Virus record (IMG/VR): IMGVR_UViG_3300044834_000092
Location: 1-51,684 of that record
Source of the DNA: a virus
Strand: one strand, 5' to 3'
Length of the DNA: 51,684 nucleotides
Positions 1 through 7,376 of this stretch are shown here, piece after piece. Each line of letters begins with the position of its first letter. Position 1 is the stretch's first letter. The position numbers and the translations under genes are program-made. The notes beneath the pieces were generated by a model. The model was not told the origin of the DNA, did not search any database, and saw only the letters and a list, made by a program, of their open reading frames with translations.

Positions 1-219
1 TCACCGCCTTGGCTTGCTGGGTGGGGTGGGAGGGGCAGCGGAAACTGGATTGGCGCGGGCGTATTCAATCCCGGCCAAGAAGGCATCCATGATCGCCCAC
101 CCGTGCCATAGCGGCGCGCCGGTGATGTTATCGTCCGCCTTTTTAAGGAGAGAGCGCCTGAACTTATCTCCGGCTTCTAGGTCTCCGATTGGCGGGTTGC
201 CTTTATGTCGGCCAGTCAT
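1..219 (-). CDS. Hypothetical phage protein, 72 aa
   Basis: Last gene of the leftward early operon, with its stop codon exactly at the window edge. A purine-rich stretch (gagagag, with aagga further up) precedes the ATG. The product is polar and has a proline-rich C-terminus. I recognise no family. A central segment with GWAIMDAFLAGIEYAR looks like one amphipathic helix. It is transcribed in the same direction as about 25 other small genes that probably share the leftward phage promoter near 11.4 kb. No function can be assigned. Confidence 0.6.
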   Translation of the reverse strand: MTGRHKGNPPIGDLEAGDKFRRSLLKKADDNITGAPLWHGWAIMDAFLAGIEYARANPVSAAPPTPPSKPRR

Positions 220-299
220 CTCTCTCGCATCCTTTCTATTTTGTCGGGGCGTCGGCGTGGCTTCATTTCATCGACCTGCTCGCTTCGGTGCCATGCGCG

Positions 300-608
300 T
301 CATCGCTTTGCCTGGATGGAGGCTGTTGCCGCCTCTGCGAGTTGCATTACCTCGTTGTTGAACTCGCCGCGTTGCATGCTGCTTAGTGTCTCATCGAGCC
401 ATGAGTACGCCGCCTCACCATCCGGTCCCTTGATGGCCTGCTGCGGAAACATGCCGCCAAAGACAGGGTAGCCAGAAGGCTCAACGTTGAAACCCGCTGC
501 TTTCAAATAAGCTGCTGTGGTTTCCGCGCGCTCCGTATCAGACTGACCCCATTCCTGAATGCCGCGAAGCATGAACTTGGCAGCAATCTCATAGATTCTT
601 ATTTCCAT
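300..608 (-). CDS. Hypothetical phage protein, 102 aa
   Basis: The ATG at 608 is preceded by a good ribosome-binding site (aggaaggga, about 7 nt upstream). The protein is soluble and mostly helical at both ends, with a glycine- and proline-containing middle section around YPVFGGMFPQQ. No catalytic motif or membrane segment is visible. A 17-bp repeat (624-640) lies just upstream. Family unknown to me. It is a member of the leftward early operon. Confidence 0.65.
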   Translation of the reverse strand: MEIRIYEIAAKFMLRGIQEWGQSDTERAETTAAYLKAAGFNVEPSGYPVFGGMFPQQAIKGPDGEAAYSWLDETLSSMQRGEFNNEVMQLAEAATASIQAKR

Positions 609-623
609 CTTCTCATCCCTTCC

Positions 624-640
624 TGCCCTGCGCGTCGGGC
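624..640. repeat. 17-bp direct repeat, copy 1
   Basis: TGCCCTGCGCGTCGGGC occurs here and again, identically, at 1100-1116. Both copies are in intergenic spacers of the leftward operon, upstream of a start codon when read on the minus strand. The ends GCCC and GGGC can pair around an 8-nt loop. This could be a small RNA hairpin or a residue of duplication. Confidence 0.5.
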
Positions 641-652
641 CCGCCTGAGTTG

Positions 653-1024
653 TTAGGCGTGCTCTTTTGCCGTCGCCTTCGTATTGTTCTCATCGCCAAC
701 GTCTCTACATTGGTTGGCATGCTGGATCAGGATTGCCGCAAGCGATGCCGCCTGCCGCGCATCCATCCCGAGCCAGCTAACAGGCTTGCCAAAATTGAGG
801 ATCACTTTTCCTCGGTGCGAGGTAATGCCGAACACGATTTCACCCTCGTCGCTCTTATCGAGCGAGCCGTCCGGGTATTGGCCGGTCGCGCCGAACTTTG
901 GATTGTGTTCGGCCTGCATTAGCGTCTTGATCATTTCCTCTTTATCGGTTGCGCTGGCTTCTTTGAGCGCATCCATCGCCCGCAGCATCTCCTCTGACGG
1001 GCCTTCGCTACCGTGATGTCCCAT
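653..1024 (-). CDS. Hypothetical phage protein, 123 aa
   Basis: I chose the ATG at 1024 because AGGAG lies 6 nt upstream. A GTG six codons further upstream (1042) would place the ribosome-binding site inside the gene. The N-terminal half is helical and charged. The C-terminal half contains a beta-rich segment (FGITSHRGKVILNFGKPVSWLG) followed by an alanine-rich helix (DARQAASLAAILIQHA). Similar short proteins with a final RQAAELAxxLIxHA helix occur in alphaproteobacterial phages as far as I recall, without known function. Confidence 0.65.
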   Translation of the reverse strand: MGHHGSEGPSEEMLRAMDALKEASATDKEEMIKTLMQAEHNPKFGATGQYPDGSLDKSDEGEIVFGITSHRGKVILNFGKPVSWLGMDARQAASLAAILIQHANQCRDVGDENNTKATAKEHA

Positions 1025-1099
1025 TGTCTTCTCCTGTTGCACCTTGCTCTGAGTTTCTAATCCGTTGACGGTGATTTAAGTGGTGAGGTCATTGTCCAT

Positions 1100-1116
1100 T
1101 GCCCTGCGCGTCGGGC
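1100..1116. repeat. 17-bp direct repeat, copy 2
   Basis: Identical to 624-640 and in the same orientation. It lies in the 111-bp spacer between the stop of the 1136-1729 gene and the start at 1024. Confidence 0.5.
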
Positions 1117-1135
1117 GTGGTTGCCTGGGGTGGGG

Positions 1136-1729
1136 CTAGCTATCGTCCTGCCCAAGTAGGTATGGGCCGCGATAGCCCATCTTGTTTCGAGCTCGCTCTG
1201 CCAACTTTGCCTGAATGTCGGTTACATCAAGCGCAGGCATCATCGATTCGATTGCTGGTAGCCTATTTAGAAAGGCTATCGCCGCTTCCGAGCTAAGGCC
1301 GTTGGCGATGATCTCGGTTTGCGCCTGGACGCTTTGGGATTCGATCTGCACGCGTGCGACCTTTTCAAGAGCATCGATCTCTGCTTTCGCGACGCGCCGC
1401 AATTCTTCTCGGCGCTCCCGATACTCATTCTCGCCGCGCCGCGCCCAATTGAAATGAAGTTTGGGCTGAAACTCCCTTGGGATACCGAGCTTGTCAGCCT
1501 CTGCGACGACCGCCTCATTGGCCTTTTTGGCGGCATCGACAGCCGCATCAACGGCTGCTTTCCACACGTCGTTATTGTTGAAGCTGTGTTGAGCGGAAAT
1601 TTGTTGCTCAAACTCGGCAAGCATAGCCGCAGAACGTTGTTCCGCAGCGGTCTTTGCAACCCGCTCACGTTGTTTGACCAAGCGGCACAGATCGTCCCGC
1701 TCACCTTTTGTCATTTGCCGCTCGTTCAT
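1136..1729 (-). CDS. Hypothetical coiled-coil protein, 197 aa
   Basis: The start at 1729 has a gaaggaag ribosome-binding site. The product is highly charged and almost entirely helical. Heptad-like stretches run from about residue 15 to 80 and again around 110-145 (RREELRRVAKAEIDALEKVARVQ), so a coiled-coil dimer is likely. There is no signal peptide or membrane segment. The C-terminus ends with a short tail containing RNKMGYRGPYLL. It lies in the leftward early operon. Function unknown. Confidence 0.65.
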   Translation of the reverse strand: MNERQMTKGERDDLCRLVKQRERVAKTAAEQRSAAMLAEFEQQISAQHSFNNNDVWKAAVDAAVDAAKKANEAVVAEADKLGIPREFQPKLHFNWARRGENEYRERREELRRVAKAEIDALEKVARVQIESQSVQAQTEIIANGLSSEAAIAFLNRLPAIESMMPALDVTDIQAKLAERARNKMGYRGPYLLGQDDS

Positions 1730-1778
1730 CTTCCTTCATCCTCTAATTTGGCCGGTGCGTCCGTCGCGCGGGGGGAAA

Positions 1779-2036
1779 TTACGGTTTGCCACGGATTAAA
1801 TCGAAGGCCGCCCGAAGCAGTTTCCGCTTCCTTCGCTTCTTAATCACCGGGTCGCGCGCCTCAATAAGCGAGGCGTTGAGGCGAACAATAGCTCTCGGCT
1901 CATCAAAGAGTACCCGAGCAAAGCCAACACGCTCGTACCCTTCAAGCCTTCCAGCTTTGCCGACATAAATTGGAAACGCCTCCTCGCCTTCCGTGGTCAG
2001 CTTGACCCATGTGCCGGCCCTCAGAACATCTTTCAC
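1779..2036 (-). CDS. Hypothetical small basic protein, 85 aa
   Basis: Starts at a GTG at 2036 with GGAGG seven nucleotides upstream, which supports this start. The first 45 residues look like a small beta-barrel (TWVKLTTEGEEAFPIYVGKAGRLEGY) with a valine/glycine pattern. The C-terminal third is strongly basic (VIKKRRKRKLLRAAF), suggesting nucleic acid binding. That is only an inference from composition. Member of the leftward early operon. Confidence 0.6.
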   Translation of the reverse strand: MKDVLRAGTWVKLTTEGEEAFPIYVGKAGRLEGYERVGFARVLFDEPRAIVRLNASLIEARDPVIKKRRKRKLLRAAFDLIRGKP

Positions 2037-2106
2037 TTTCCGTCCTCCTCCACTTCGCCGCTATGCCCAGTAAGTCTGCTAGACCGCGCTGCCGGCGGCG
2101 TTCCGA

Positions 2107-2319
2107 TCATCGTCTCTTCCGTTGCTTGGCCTTGATCTTGCGATAGCGGTCAGCAGCCGAACAAATCTTCCGCCATGGGATTTTGGTGCTTATTGCGTTG
2201 ACCCCACGGCTTGGCTGTTGCAACACCCACACTCCGTCTGATTGCTCGTAAAACCACGAGATGTCCGAAAGCTGGCGCGGCTTGCGAGGGAAGCCCTTCT
2301 GATCGACTGGTTCACTCAT
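2107..2319 (-). CDS. Hypothetical small basic protein, 70 aa
   Basis: Starts at the ATG at 2319, preceded by the purine-rich stretch gaggctgagaag. The central part is aromatic (DISWFYEQSDGVWVLQQP) and the last 15 residues are very basic (RYRKIKAKQRKRR). No family recognised. The basic tail may contact DNA or RNA (inference). Confidence 0.55.
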   Translation of the reverse strand: MSEPVDQKGFPRKPRQLSDISWFYEQSDGVWVLQQPSRGVNAISTKIPWRKICSAADRYRKIKAKQRKRR

Positions 2320-2379
2320 CTTCTCAGCCTCTATTTGGTCGCTGAATTAGTCGCGCACGGCGAACACGGTTTGCATGGC

Positions 2380-2589
2380 TCAGAGGCGATGCCGTTCCAG
2401 AAACTTTCGTTGTTGTCGAAAGCATCGACTATTTTTGTAGTTCTGACCGTAAACGATGAAGCGTGTGCAGCGACCAAGGAACCACGCAATAGGGAAAGGC
2501 TGGCCGTTAGCTCCATGCTTCTTAGCGATTGCCATCCACACAGAACGGAAGTGGTATCGCCAGCCGTTCAGCCACATCAGCGCGCGCAT
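2380..2589 (-). CDS. Hypothetical small protein rich in Trp, Phe and Arg, 69 aa
   Basis: I prefer this frame over an overlapping minus-strand frame at 2331-2516, because its ATG at 2589 has a strong gggagagg ribosome-binding site and directly follows the stop of the 20-codon gene upstream. The protein is basic and aromatic (MRALMWLNGWRYHFRSVW at the start), and no clear membrane helix is present. No family recognised. Confidence 0.5.
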   Translation of the reverse strand: MRALMWLNGWRYHFRSVWMAIAKKHGANGQPFPIAWFLGRCTRFIVYGQNYKNSRCFRQQRKFLERHRL

Positions 2590-2652
2590 CTACCTCTCCC
2601 TTTCTGCTAGGAGACGAAGGACAGCGCGGTCTGCTAAGGTGATTTCAATCAT
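2590..2652 (-). CDS. Micro-gene, 20 aa
   Basis: An ATG at 2652 overlaps the TGA of the upstream hypermodification gene (ATGA) and has gcgaggag directly upstream. The reading frame runs 20 codons and ends in a TAG that abuts the ATG of the next gene at 2589. The peptide reads MIEITLADRAVLRLLAERER, which is an amphipathic helix. It could be a real micro-protein, a coupling peptide that passes ribosomes to the next gene, or a remnant of a larger gene. Confidence 0.4.
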   Translation of the reverse strand: MIEITLADRAVLRLLAERER

Positions 2653-3512
2653 GCTCCTCGCCCCGCAACGTAAAGAGCGCGCGGCTTGCCCTCGCCAGTT
2701 TTCACCCGCAAATACTTGTCAGTCTCGCAAAGGATGTTGGGGACATCGCTGAAATCCATCGCCACGCCTGTTTCGGCTTCGACGGTCTTGTAGATCGCAC
2801 GCATTTCGCTGAGCGCATGACCTTGCGACAGCAGATAATCGACCCGGCGGCCATGTACCCGATTCAAACCACGGATTGTCCCCGGTCCGGCTGCCGCCCA
2901 TGTCTGCACGTCAGCCGCTTCGCTCAGCAGCCGAGTGAACCGCATGTCCACCACGGCCTGATACGCCATGAACTGGCCCCATCCATTTGAGCGGGTGATT
3001 AGTTCGTGCGTTCGTTGTAGCGATGGTGTCGCGGCAAAGTGTTTGGCGAAAACGTCTCGACGGCGCCATAGATCGCCGATCACGGTTTCGGCGATGTAGG
3101 CTTGTTTGTCCGCACCCTTCGTTGCTGGCGCTGAGATCATGTAGGCGCCGGTATAGACTTTCTCGCCGCGCGCTTTGCGATCATTGAGCAACGCCGTCAT
3201 AAACATTGGATAGAAAAGCTCTCCGTATGGCCATGCTTCGAGCGAAAGCAACAGGTCCGCAAGCGTATCCGGCCAATTGATCTGCCGAGCAATGCAGAGC
3301 ATCAGCCAGAGCATCGGATGGTCGGCAAATGGCTTACGGATATTGTCTCGCACCCATATGGTCACCCGATCATCTTCGCGCCTGACATTGCAGAAGCGGT
3401 AGGTCGCGAGAATAGGATCGGAGGTCCACGGCTGCGGCGCACCAGATTCCTTTAATACGCGAATCTTCTCGCGTTCAATAACCCAGGACCACAGTGGAGT
3501 GCAGTCACGCAT
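2649..3512 (-). CDS. Alpha-glutamyl/putrescinyl thymine pyrophosphorylase-like protein (HMUDK_hel family), 287 aa
   Basis: Recognised from conserved blocks in order: APQPWTSDPILATYRFCNV and RREDDRVTIWVRDN (about residues 25-56), TGAYMISAPATKG (about 122-134), GPGTIRGLNRVHGRR (about 213-227) and ILCETDKYLRVKTGEGKPR near the C-terminus. These are hallmarks of the helix-hairpin-helix glycosylase-like family that Iyer, Aravind and colleagues linked to phage thymine hypermodification (5-hydroxymethyl-dU kinase helical domain, aGPT-PPlase). The expected role is to act on pyrophosphorylated or otherwise activated hydroxymethyl-uracil in phage DNA. No dUMP hydroxymethylase is visible in the window, so the substrate here is uncertain. 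The start overlaps the stop of the upstream gene by 8 nt. Length is normal for the family. Confidence 0.82.
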   Translation of the reverse strand: MRDCTPLWSWVIEREKIRVLKESGAPQPWTSDPILATYRFCNVRREDDRVTIWVRDNIRKPFADHPMLWLMLCIARQINWPDTLADLLLSLEAWPYGELFYPMFMTALLNDRKARGEKVYTGAYMISAPATKGADKQAYIAETVIGDLWRRRDVFAKHFAATPSLQRTHELITRSNGWGQFMAYQAVVDMRFTRLLSEAADVQTWAAAGPGTIRGLNRVHGRRVDYLLSQGHALSEMRAIYKTVEAETGVAMDFSDVPNILCETDKYLRVKTGEGKPRALYVAGRGA

Positions 3513-5148
3513 TAGGATTGCTCCTAACTGGAGCTATTGGCCGACCTGCACAGTAGTCATCTGCAGCCTCAAGCAACCACGCTTTATGTTCGTCGTCGCC
3601 GTGAAGGATTGCCGTTGCAAATGCCCTTACGTTCTCCCCCACCTCTTTCCTAACCGGCGCCGAGGGAAAATCCCCGTCGGCTATTGCTCTCCTCTGTGCA
3701 AGAGCTACACAAGAGCCGAAAGCATCACAGCGTTTATGATCCGAACATTTTGTATGCCAGTAGCACGCGCGCTCGGCCGGCGCTGATTGAGGGGAGCGGG
3801 AGAGGGCGGCGTCAATTTGTTTAATAAGTTGGTCGTATTGGGGTCCGCCACCGTATCTGCCGTTGGTTTGATGATAGTAGACCGTCAGCTTTTCCTTCGC
3901 ACATTTCAGCGCCTCCACCATTTCTGCGAAGGCGGGGGATGTGGTGGTCGCTGCCGTGGCTTTTAGGCGGTCGTACATCTCCTTTCCGCGCTCGGTGAGT
4001 TCGCCATTGATAATGTAATGGATAAGCTCGACCCCACTCCCCGCTGCTGATCCTGGTGGCGGGGGAGAGGCGGGCGAAGGCTCGCCACGGCGACTTACGG
4101 CGAAGAGAGCGCCTTTGATAGCGGCGATAACAGCTAGGGTTTCCGCGCCGTATCGTATGCCCACCTCACTCCCATTAACCCTTGAACGAGGCAGACAATT
4201 AGCGAACCAGTCATCAACTTTCTTCAGCGCATCTACAAGCTGCCACCCCTCCGGCCCGCCCGCTTGCTGCTTTGGGTCTGGGGGGAAAGTATAGTTCAGC
4301 GGATTGAGCGCGCGTTCGAGCGCGCGTAGTTGCGCGAAATACTTGTCCTGCGGCGTGCGATCCAGTGCCCCGCTTCCCACCATTGCCATGCGGAATGCTT
4401 CGGCAGCACGGATGAGATCGTTTAGCCATTGGCGCCGGTCTTTCTCCCCTTCGTTGCTCGGAGAGTTGGCCACTGGTGATCCGGGGGCGGAGTTTGTCGC
4501 CCTAGCGATAGCTGCGCTAGTTTTCTGTTGGCTGAAGAAGAGGCGATCAGCCCAATCTCCATCTTTACAGTTGAAACCTGTCAGCGCAGCTTCCGAGATA
4601 ATCTTTTGAACATTAAGCAGCGCAGCGAGAAGAGCATCCTCCGGCCTCTGTTCACCAGTGGTGAGACTGCTAGGAAACGCGGAGGCAATTGTCTCCGGCT
4701 TAATACTTCCATCCCCTTCTCTTGGGGGAGAGGAAGCGAGGGCGCGGGCCTGCCGCACAAGATCGGGTGTTAGTTTCGCACTGGCGAGTGCGCGGGCTGA
4801 TATGGCATCTGGACCATCTGAGTAGGTATCGCGCCATAGTTCGACAGCCCCAACAACTTCGCAAATTTGTTTTACTGAGGCGAGTAGGGATTCGGCGGTG
4901 GTGGCGCGTGCGATGGCTTCACGTTCCCTTCGTAAAGCGACGGTGAGCGGCGTATCGCTGTCGTTGATGAGTGACAGCAGGCAGGCTATCTCCTTATTCT
5001 TTGCTTTGAGAGCGGCTGACAGTCCAGCTATGCGAACATCCCTGGCGTCAAGGTGCGCCTTGTTGTACGGAACGCCGCCTTGCGAGCATATAATTGGAGG
5101 CAGCCGCTCGATCAGGTCCGTCATTTCATTCGTATCCGGTTGAGACAT
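3505..5148 (-). CDS. Mosaic hypothetical phage protein, 547 aa
   Basis: The longest gene of the leftward operon. The N-terminus has a helical, MTDLIERL-type opening found in many small phage proteins (the ATG at 5124 is an alternative start; neither start has a clear ribosome-binding site). A coiled segment follows at about residues 38-90. Several unrelated helical modules are then joined by Ser/Pro linkers (ASSPPREGDGS, SAPGSPVANSPSNEGE, SPASPPPPGSAAGSG). The last 100 residues include a Cys-rich patch (CYWHTKCSDHKRCDAFGSC). The linkers resemble the 3' end plus ribosome-binding site of another gene in this operon (5763-6260), suggesting fusion of former small genes. No enzyme domain recognised. 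Confidence 0.6.
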   Translation of the reverse strand: MSQPDTNEMTDLIERLPPIICSQGGVPYNKAHLDARDVRIAGLSAALKAKNKEIACLLSLINDSDTPLTVALRREREAIARATTAESLLASVKQICEVVGAVELWRDTYSDGPDAISARALASAKLTPDLVRQARALASSPPREGDGSIKPETIASAFPSSLTTGEQRPEDALLAALLNVQKIISEAALTGFNCKDGDWADRLFFSQQKTSAAIARATNSAPGSPVANSPSNEGEKDRRQWLNDLIRAAEAFRMAMVGSGALDRTPQDKYFAQLRALERALNPLNYTFPPDPKQQAGGPEGWQLVDALKKVDDWFANCLPRSRVNGSEVGIRYGAETLAVIAAIKGALFAVSRRGEPSPASPPPPGSAAGSGVELIHYIINGELTERGKEMYDRLKATAATTTSPAFAEMVEALKCAKEKLTVYYHQTNGRYGGGPQYDQLIKQIDAALSRSPQSAPAERACYWHTKCSDHKRCDAFGSCVALAQRRAIADGDFPSAPVRKEVGENVRAFATAILHGDDEHKAWLLEAADDYCAGRPIAPVRSNPNA

Positions 5149-5161
5149 GGTGCTATTGCTT

Positions 5162-5380
5162 TTAACGGCGATAGGAAACGGTCACGGGAACGCAACGCCA
5201 GCCCAACTTTTCGATGGTGGGCCATCGGACATTTTCATCTTCATAACCTGGGTAGTTCTCATAGAGGCTCTTTACGCACAGGCGTTTGGCTTCTTTTGCA
5301 TTTTTTGCCAGCGTGTCGCGCAACATCGTCCCGCGAAATCCAAGAACGATATACAGTCGAGCGCGCTTCACTTTTGTCAT
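5162..5380 (-). CDS. Hypothetical basic protein, 72 aa
   Basis: The ATG at 5380 has an aggggaag ribosome-binding site. The product is basic, with a beta strand (RARLYIVLGF), a lysine-rich helix (TLAKNAKEAKRLCVKSLYENY) and a second strand at the C-terminus. This beta-alpha-beta pattern is compact but unassigned. Leftward early operon. Confidence 0.6.
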   Translation of the reverse strand: MTKVKRARLYIVLGFRGTMLRDTLAKNAKEAKRLCVKSLYENYPGYEDENVRWPTIEKLGWRCVPVTVSYRR

Positions 5381-5419
5381 TTCACTTCCCCTCTGGGGTG
5401 GGTGGGGCGGGGAGATTTT

Positions 5420-5773
5420 TCACGTTCTCTCCTCCACCACGACAGTCTTGAGTGGATCATCGGCATATTGCTCGCGGACTTCCTCCGCTTCGTCGTCGGT
5501 CGCGTCCCACAACTTTTTCACGATGTCGCCTTCGTGGTCCCAAACTGTCACCTCGAAGCGTTCCTCGGGCCGCCCATCGACTTCACGGCCAGTTTCAGTG
5601 ATCCGCCACTGAAAACCCGCCATCGTGCCTGTCTCGCCAGGGCGATTGCGTAGTTCAACAAGACCGCGTTTCCGCAATGCATCGATGGTCGGGCCGTCAT
5701 CGGTCAGGTTTGACCAATAGTTCGGCGCGGATTTGAGCTTCCGGTACATTACTTCGCTGAGCTTAATCGTCAT
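5420..5773 (-). CDS. Hypothetical protein with winged-helix-like pattern, 117 aa
   Basis: I chose the ATG at 5773 because it overlaps the stop of the upstream gene (ATGA) and has a gagggggaac ribosome-binding site. A longer in-frame extension is low-complexity proline. The N-terminal 60 residues read as helix-turn-helix plus wing (YRKLKSAPN, TIDALRKRGLVELRN, FQWRITETGREV), as in marR-like or phage winged-helix proteins. The C-terminal half is acidic (DATDDEAEEVREQYADD). DNA binding is an inference. Confidence 0.6.
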   Translation of the reverse strand: MTIKLSEVMYRKLKSAPNYWSNLTDDGPTIDALRKRGLVELRNRPGETGTMAGFQWRITETGREVDGRPEERFEVTVWDHEGDIVKKLWDATDDEAEEVREQYADDPLKTVVVEERT

Positions 5774-6260
5774 GTTCCCCCTCGTTGCTCGTCTTGCTCT
5801 GAGCTGGTGATCCGGGGGAGGGGGAGGCGGCAAGAGCCTTAAGAGCGGCGATGCAAATGGCGATGGCGGGGGTGGCCCCCAGCCCCCGATGCGGATGCGT
5901 GAAAGGGTCATCAAATTCTTCGATGCTCAGGACGGTTGCGTAGGGGCGAGGATGATTGCCAAGCGAATACCAAGACCCTTCCGGCACCAGCGTCAGCGCG
6001 GCGTCTATGGAGCCGGTGTAGTACGGGCAATCACTGCGGTCAGCGAGTGGATTAAACCAGGGTTCACCTGCGGCATTAGTCATTGTGCTGATGTGTTTTA
6101 CACCTTCGAAGACTGCCGCTCGATCTTTCGGGAAAATGGCAAACAGAATGTCGAGGTCCAATTCCCGATCCGGCCGCTTGAGCTTCTCCAATCTTTCGAT
6201 CAGCGCCAGCAACTCCGCGCCGTCTCCCACGGATAGCGTTGTGCTTTTTGGTTCAGTCAT
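5763..6260 (-). CDS. Phage protein resembling the ABA-sandwich family, 165 aa
   Basis: Starts at the ATG at 6260, which overlaps the upstream stop and has gggagg as ribosome-binding site. After a leucine-rich helix (ELLALIERLEKLKRPDRELD) comes the pattern YYTGSIDAALTLVPEGSWY, and near the end TPAIAICIAALKALA. This combination is typical of a widespread family of small phage proteins, related to or annotated as phage ABA sandwich proteins, whose role is unknown. The final residues (SPGSPAQSKTSNEGEH) overlap the next gene's ribosome-binding site and are echoed in the linker of the 547-aa protein. Confidence 0.65.
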   Translation of the reverse strand: MTEPKSTTLSVGDGAELLALIERLEKLKRPDRELDLDILFAIFPKDRAAVFEGVKHISTMTNAAGEPWFNPLADRSDCPYYTGSIDAALTLVPEGSWYSLGNHPRPYATVLSIEEFDDPFTHPHRGLGATPAIAICIAALKALAASPSPGSPAQSKTSNEGEHDD

Positions 6261-6496
6261 TCGCCCCTCCCTTTGGATTTGAGGGCGCGTTCCGCGCGAT
6301 TGCGGCACAAGCTGCAGGCAATGTCGCCTGGTACTTCGGAATAGCGGATCAGCACATCCGCCTTTGCTGCGAGCGCGGTTTCTGATTGCGGGTAGAGTGC
6401 CAAAATCTTGATGCCACAGGCGGTAACGACCTTGCGTGGCTTTACAATCAGAAGATGGGTGTCCAAAGTCGCGGATGTGGTGTTCTGGTTTGTCAT
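6257..6496 (-). CDS. Hypothetical protein with CxxC, 79 aa
   Basis: Coupled to both neighbours by 4-nt overlaps. The N-terminal half is beta-rich and the C-terminal half has ACSLCRNRAERALKSK, which gives a single CxxC plus a basic helix. With only three cysteines in the protein, a full zinc site would need an additional His or dimerisation. Function unknown. Confidence 0.6.
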   Translation of the reverse strand: MTNQNTTSATLDTHLLIVKPRKVVTACGIKILALYPQSETALAAKADVLIRYSEVPGDIACSLCRNRAERALKSKGRGE

Positions 6497-6975
6497 GCCA
6501 CCTTGCTCCCGAGTGCACCCTGGCCATCGACCATTTCGAGCAATTCATTCCGCACCGACTCCGCGGTCACGCCCGCCGGCATCCAGCGATTCGCAATCAC
6601 TGAAACCGCATCGTCGAAAAACGAATTGAAGGCTGACTGATCCATGCTTCCGAACGAAATGGAGCGCAGGACGTAGTAGGTCTTGCCCGTCTCGGCATCG
6701 ATGAAGGTATCGGCCAGCCCGGTGGCGAGTTTAACCGCGTCCTTGATCTTCTCGATCGGGGCGTGCTCGAACCGCTCGGAGTGGAGTTGCAGGAATTTCA
6801 GAATGGCAAAGAAGAGTCGGTGCTGGCGGGGATTCCTGCGCGCGCGGACGTCGCAGCCCACGTCTTTGTCGAGTTTTAGTTTGCCGAGGATCTGGAAACC
6901 CTCGTCATCGACAGGGAACAGACCGCGGTCCCCTGCCCCGCGCGCCGCGCGATATTTCAGGATCGCTTCGGTCAT
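6493..6975 (-). CDS. DUF1367-like phage protein (YbcN-type), 160 aa
   Basis: The start at 6975 has ggaggg upstream and overlaps the previous stop (ATGA). The segment RARRNPRQHRLFFAILKFLQLHS (about residues 45-67) is the signature of DUF1367 proteins, which start with a DNA-contacting basic motif followed by a helix. The remainder (KLATGLADTFIDAETGKTYYVLRSISF) also matches the pattern. E. coli YbcN of a lambdoid prophage belongs to this family. It lies next to RecT, consistent with a role in phage recombination or replication. Confidence 0.6.
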   Translation of the reverse strand: MTEAILKYRAARGAGDRGLFPVDDEGFQILGKLKLDKDVGCDVRARRNPRQHRLFFAILKFLQLHSERFEHAPIEKIKDAVKLATGLADTFIDAETGKTYYVLRSISFGSMDQSAFNSFFDDAVSVIANRWMPAGVTAESVRNELLEMVDGQGALGSKVA

Positions 6976-7376
6976 GGCGCCCTCCGCTGCTCAAAGCCTC
7001 GGCCGCGCAAGGGCCGGTGACCCTGCTCAAACCCGCGTGACTTGAGCTTGCGTTTCTGCCGGCCCGGGACAGGCGGCTTTTCCCCGGTGGCGATGAAACG
7101 GTCGTGCGCGACCTTGGCAGCGGTGAGCCGCTTGGTCTTGGCGACCGCAGAAGTGTCTTTGCGGGATTTCGTTCGATGCTCGGCGATCAGCCGGGGCGTC
7201 AGGTTCCAAGGCTCGTTGATCGGTTTGATCGCATGAAGAATCCCATGATCGAAGTGATAAAGAGAAACGATCTGACGGGCGCTCATAAGCTTCGCATCGG
7301 AATAAGGAACGTGGCCCAGCGCGAGCAGCGCCGAGGCCAGTTTCGTTTCCAGCGAGATGTGGGCGCGCTTGGTCAT
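6972..7376 (-). CDS. HNH-like phage protein, probably degenerate, 134 aa
   Basis: Residues about 38-85 contain FDHGILHAIKP, EPWNLTPRLIAEHRTKSRKD and a following lysine-rich helix. This resembles the D-H, peN-L-x-P, H-x2-K-T-x2-D core of phage HNH nucleases, but the first His and the CxxC or GG elements are weak, so activity is doubtful. The C-terminus is very basic with a short repeat (RGFEQ twice). The start overlaps the recT stop by TGATG, so the two are translationally linked. Confidence 0.5.
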   Translation of the reverse strand: MTKRAHISLETKLASALLALGHVPYSDAKLMSARQIVSLYHFDHGILHAIKPINEPWNLTPRLIAEHRTKSRKDTSAVAKTKRLTAAKVAHDRFIATGEKPPVPGRQKRKLKSRGFEQGHRPLRGRGFEQRRAP

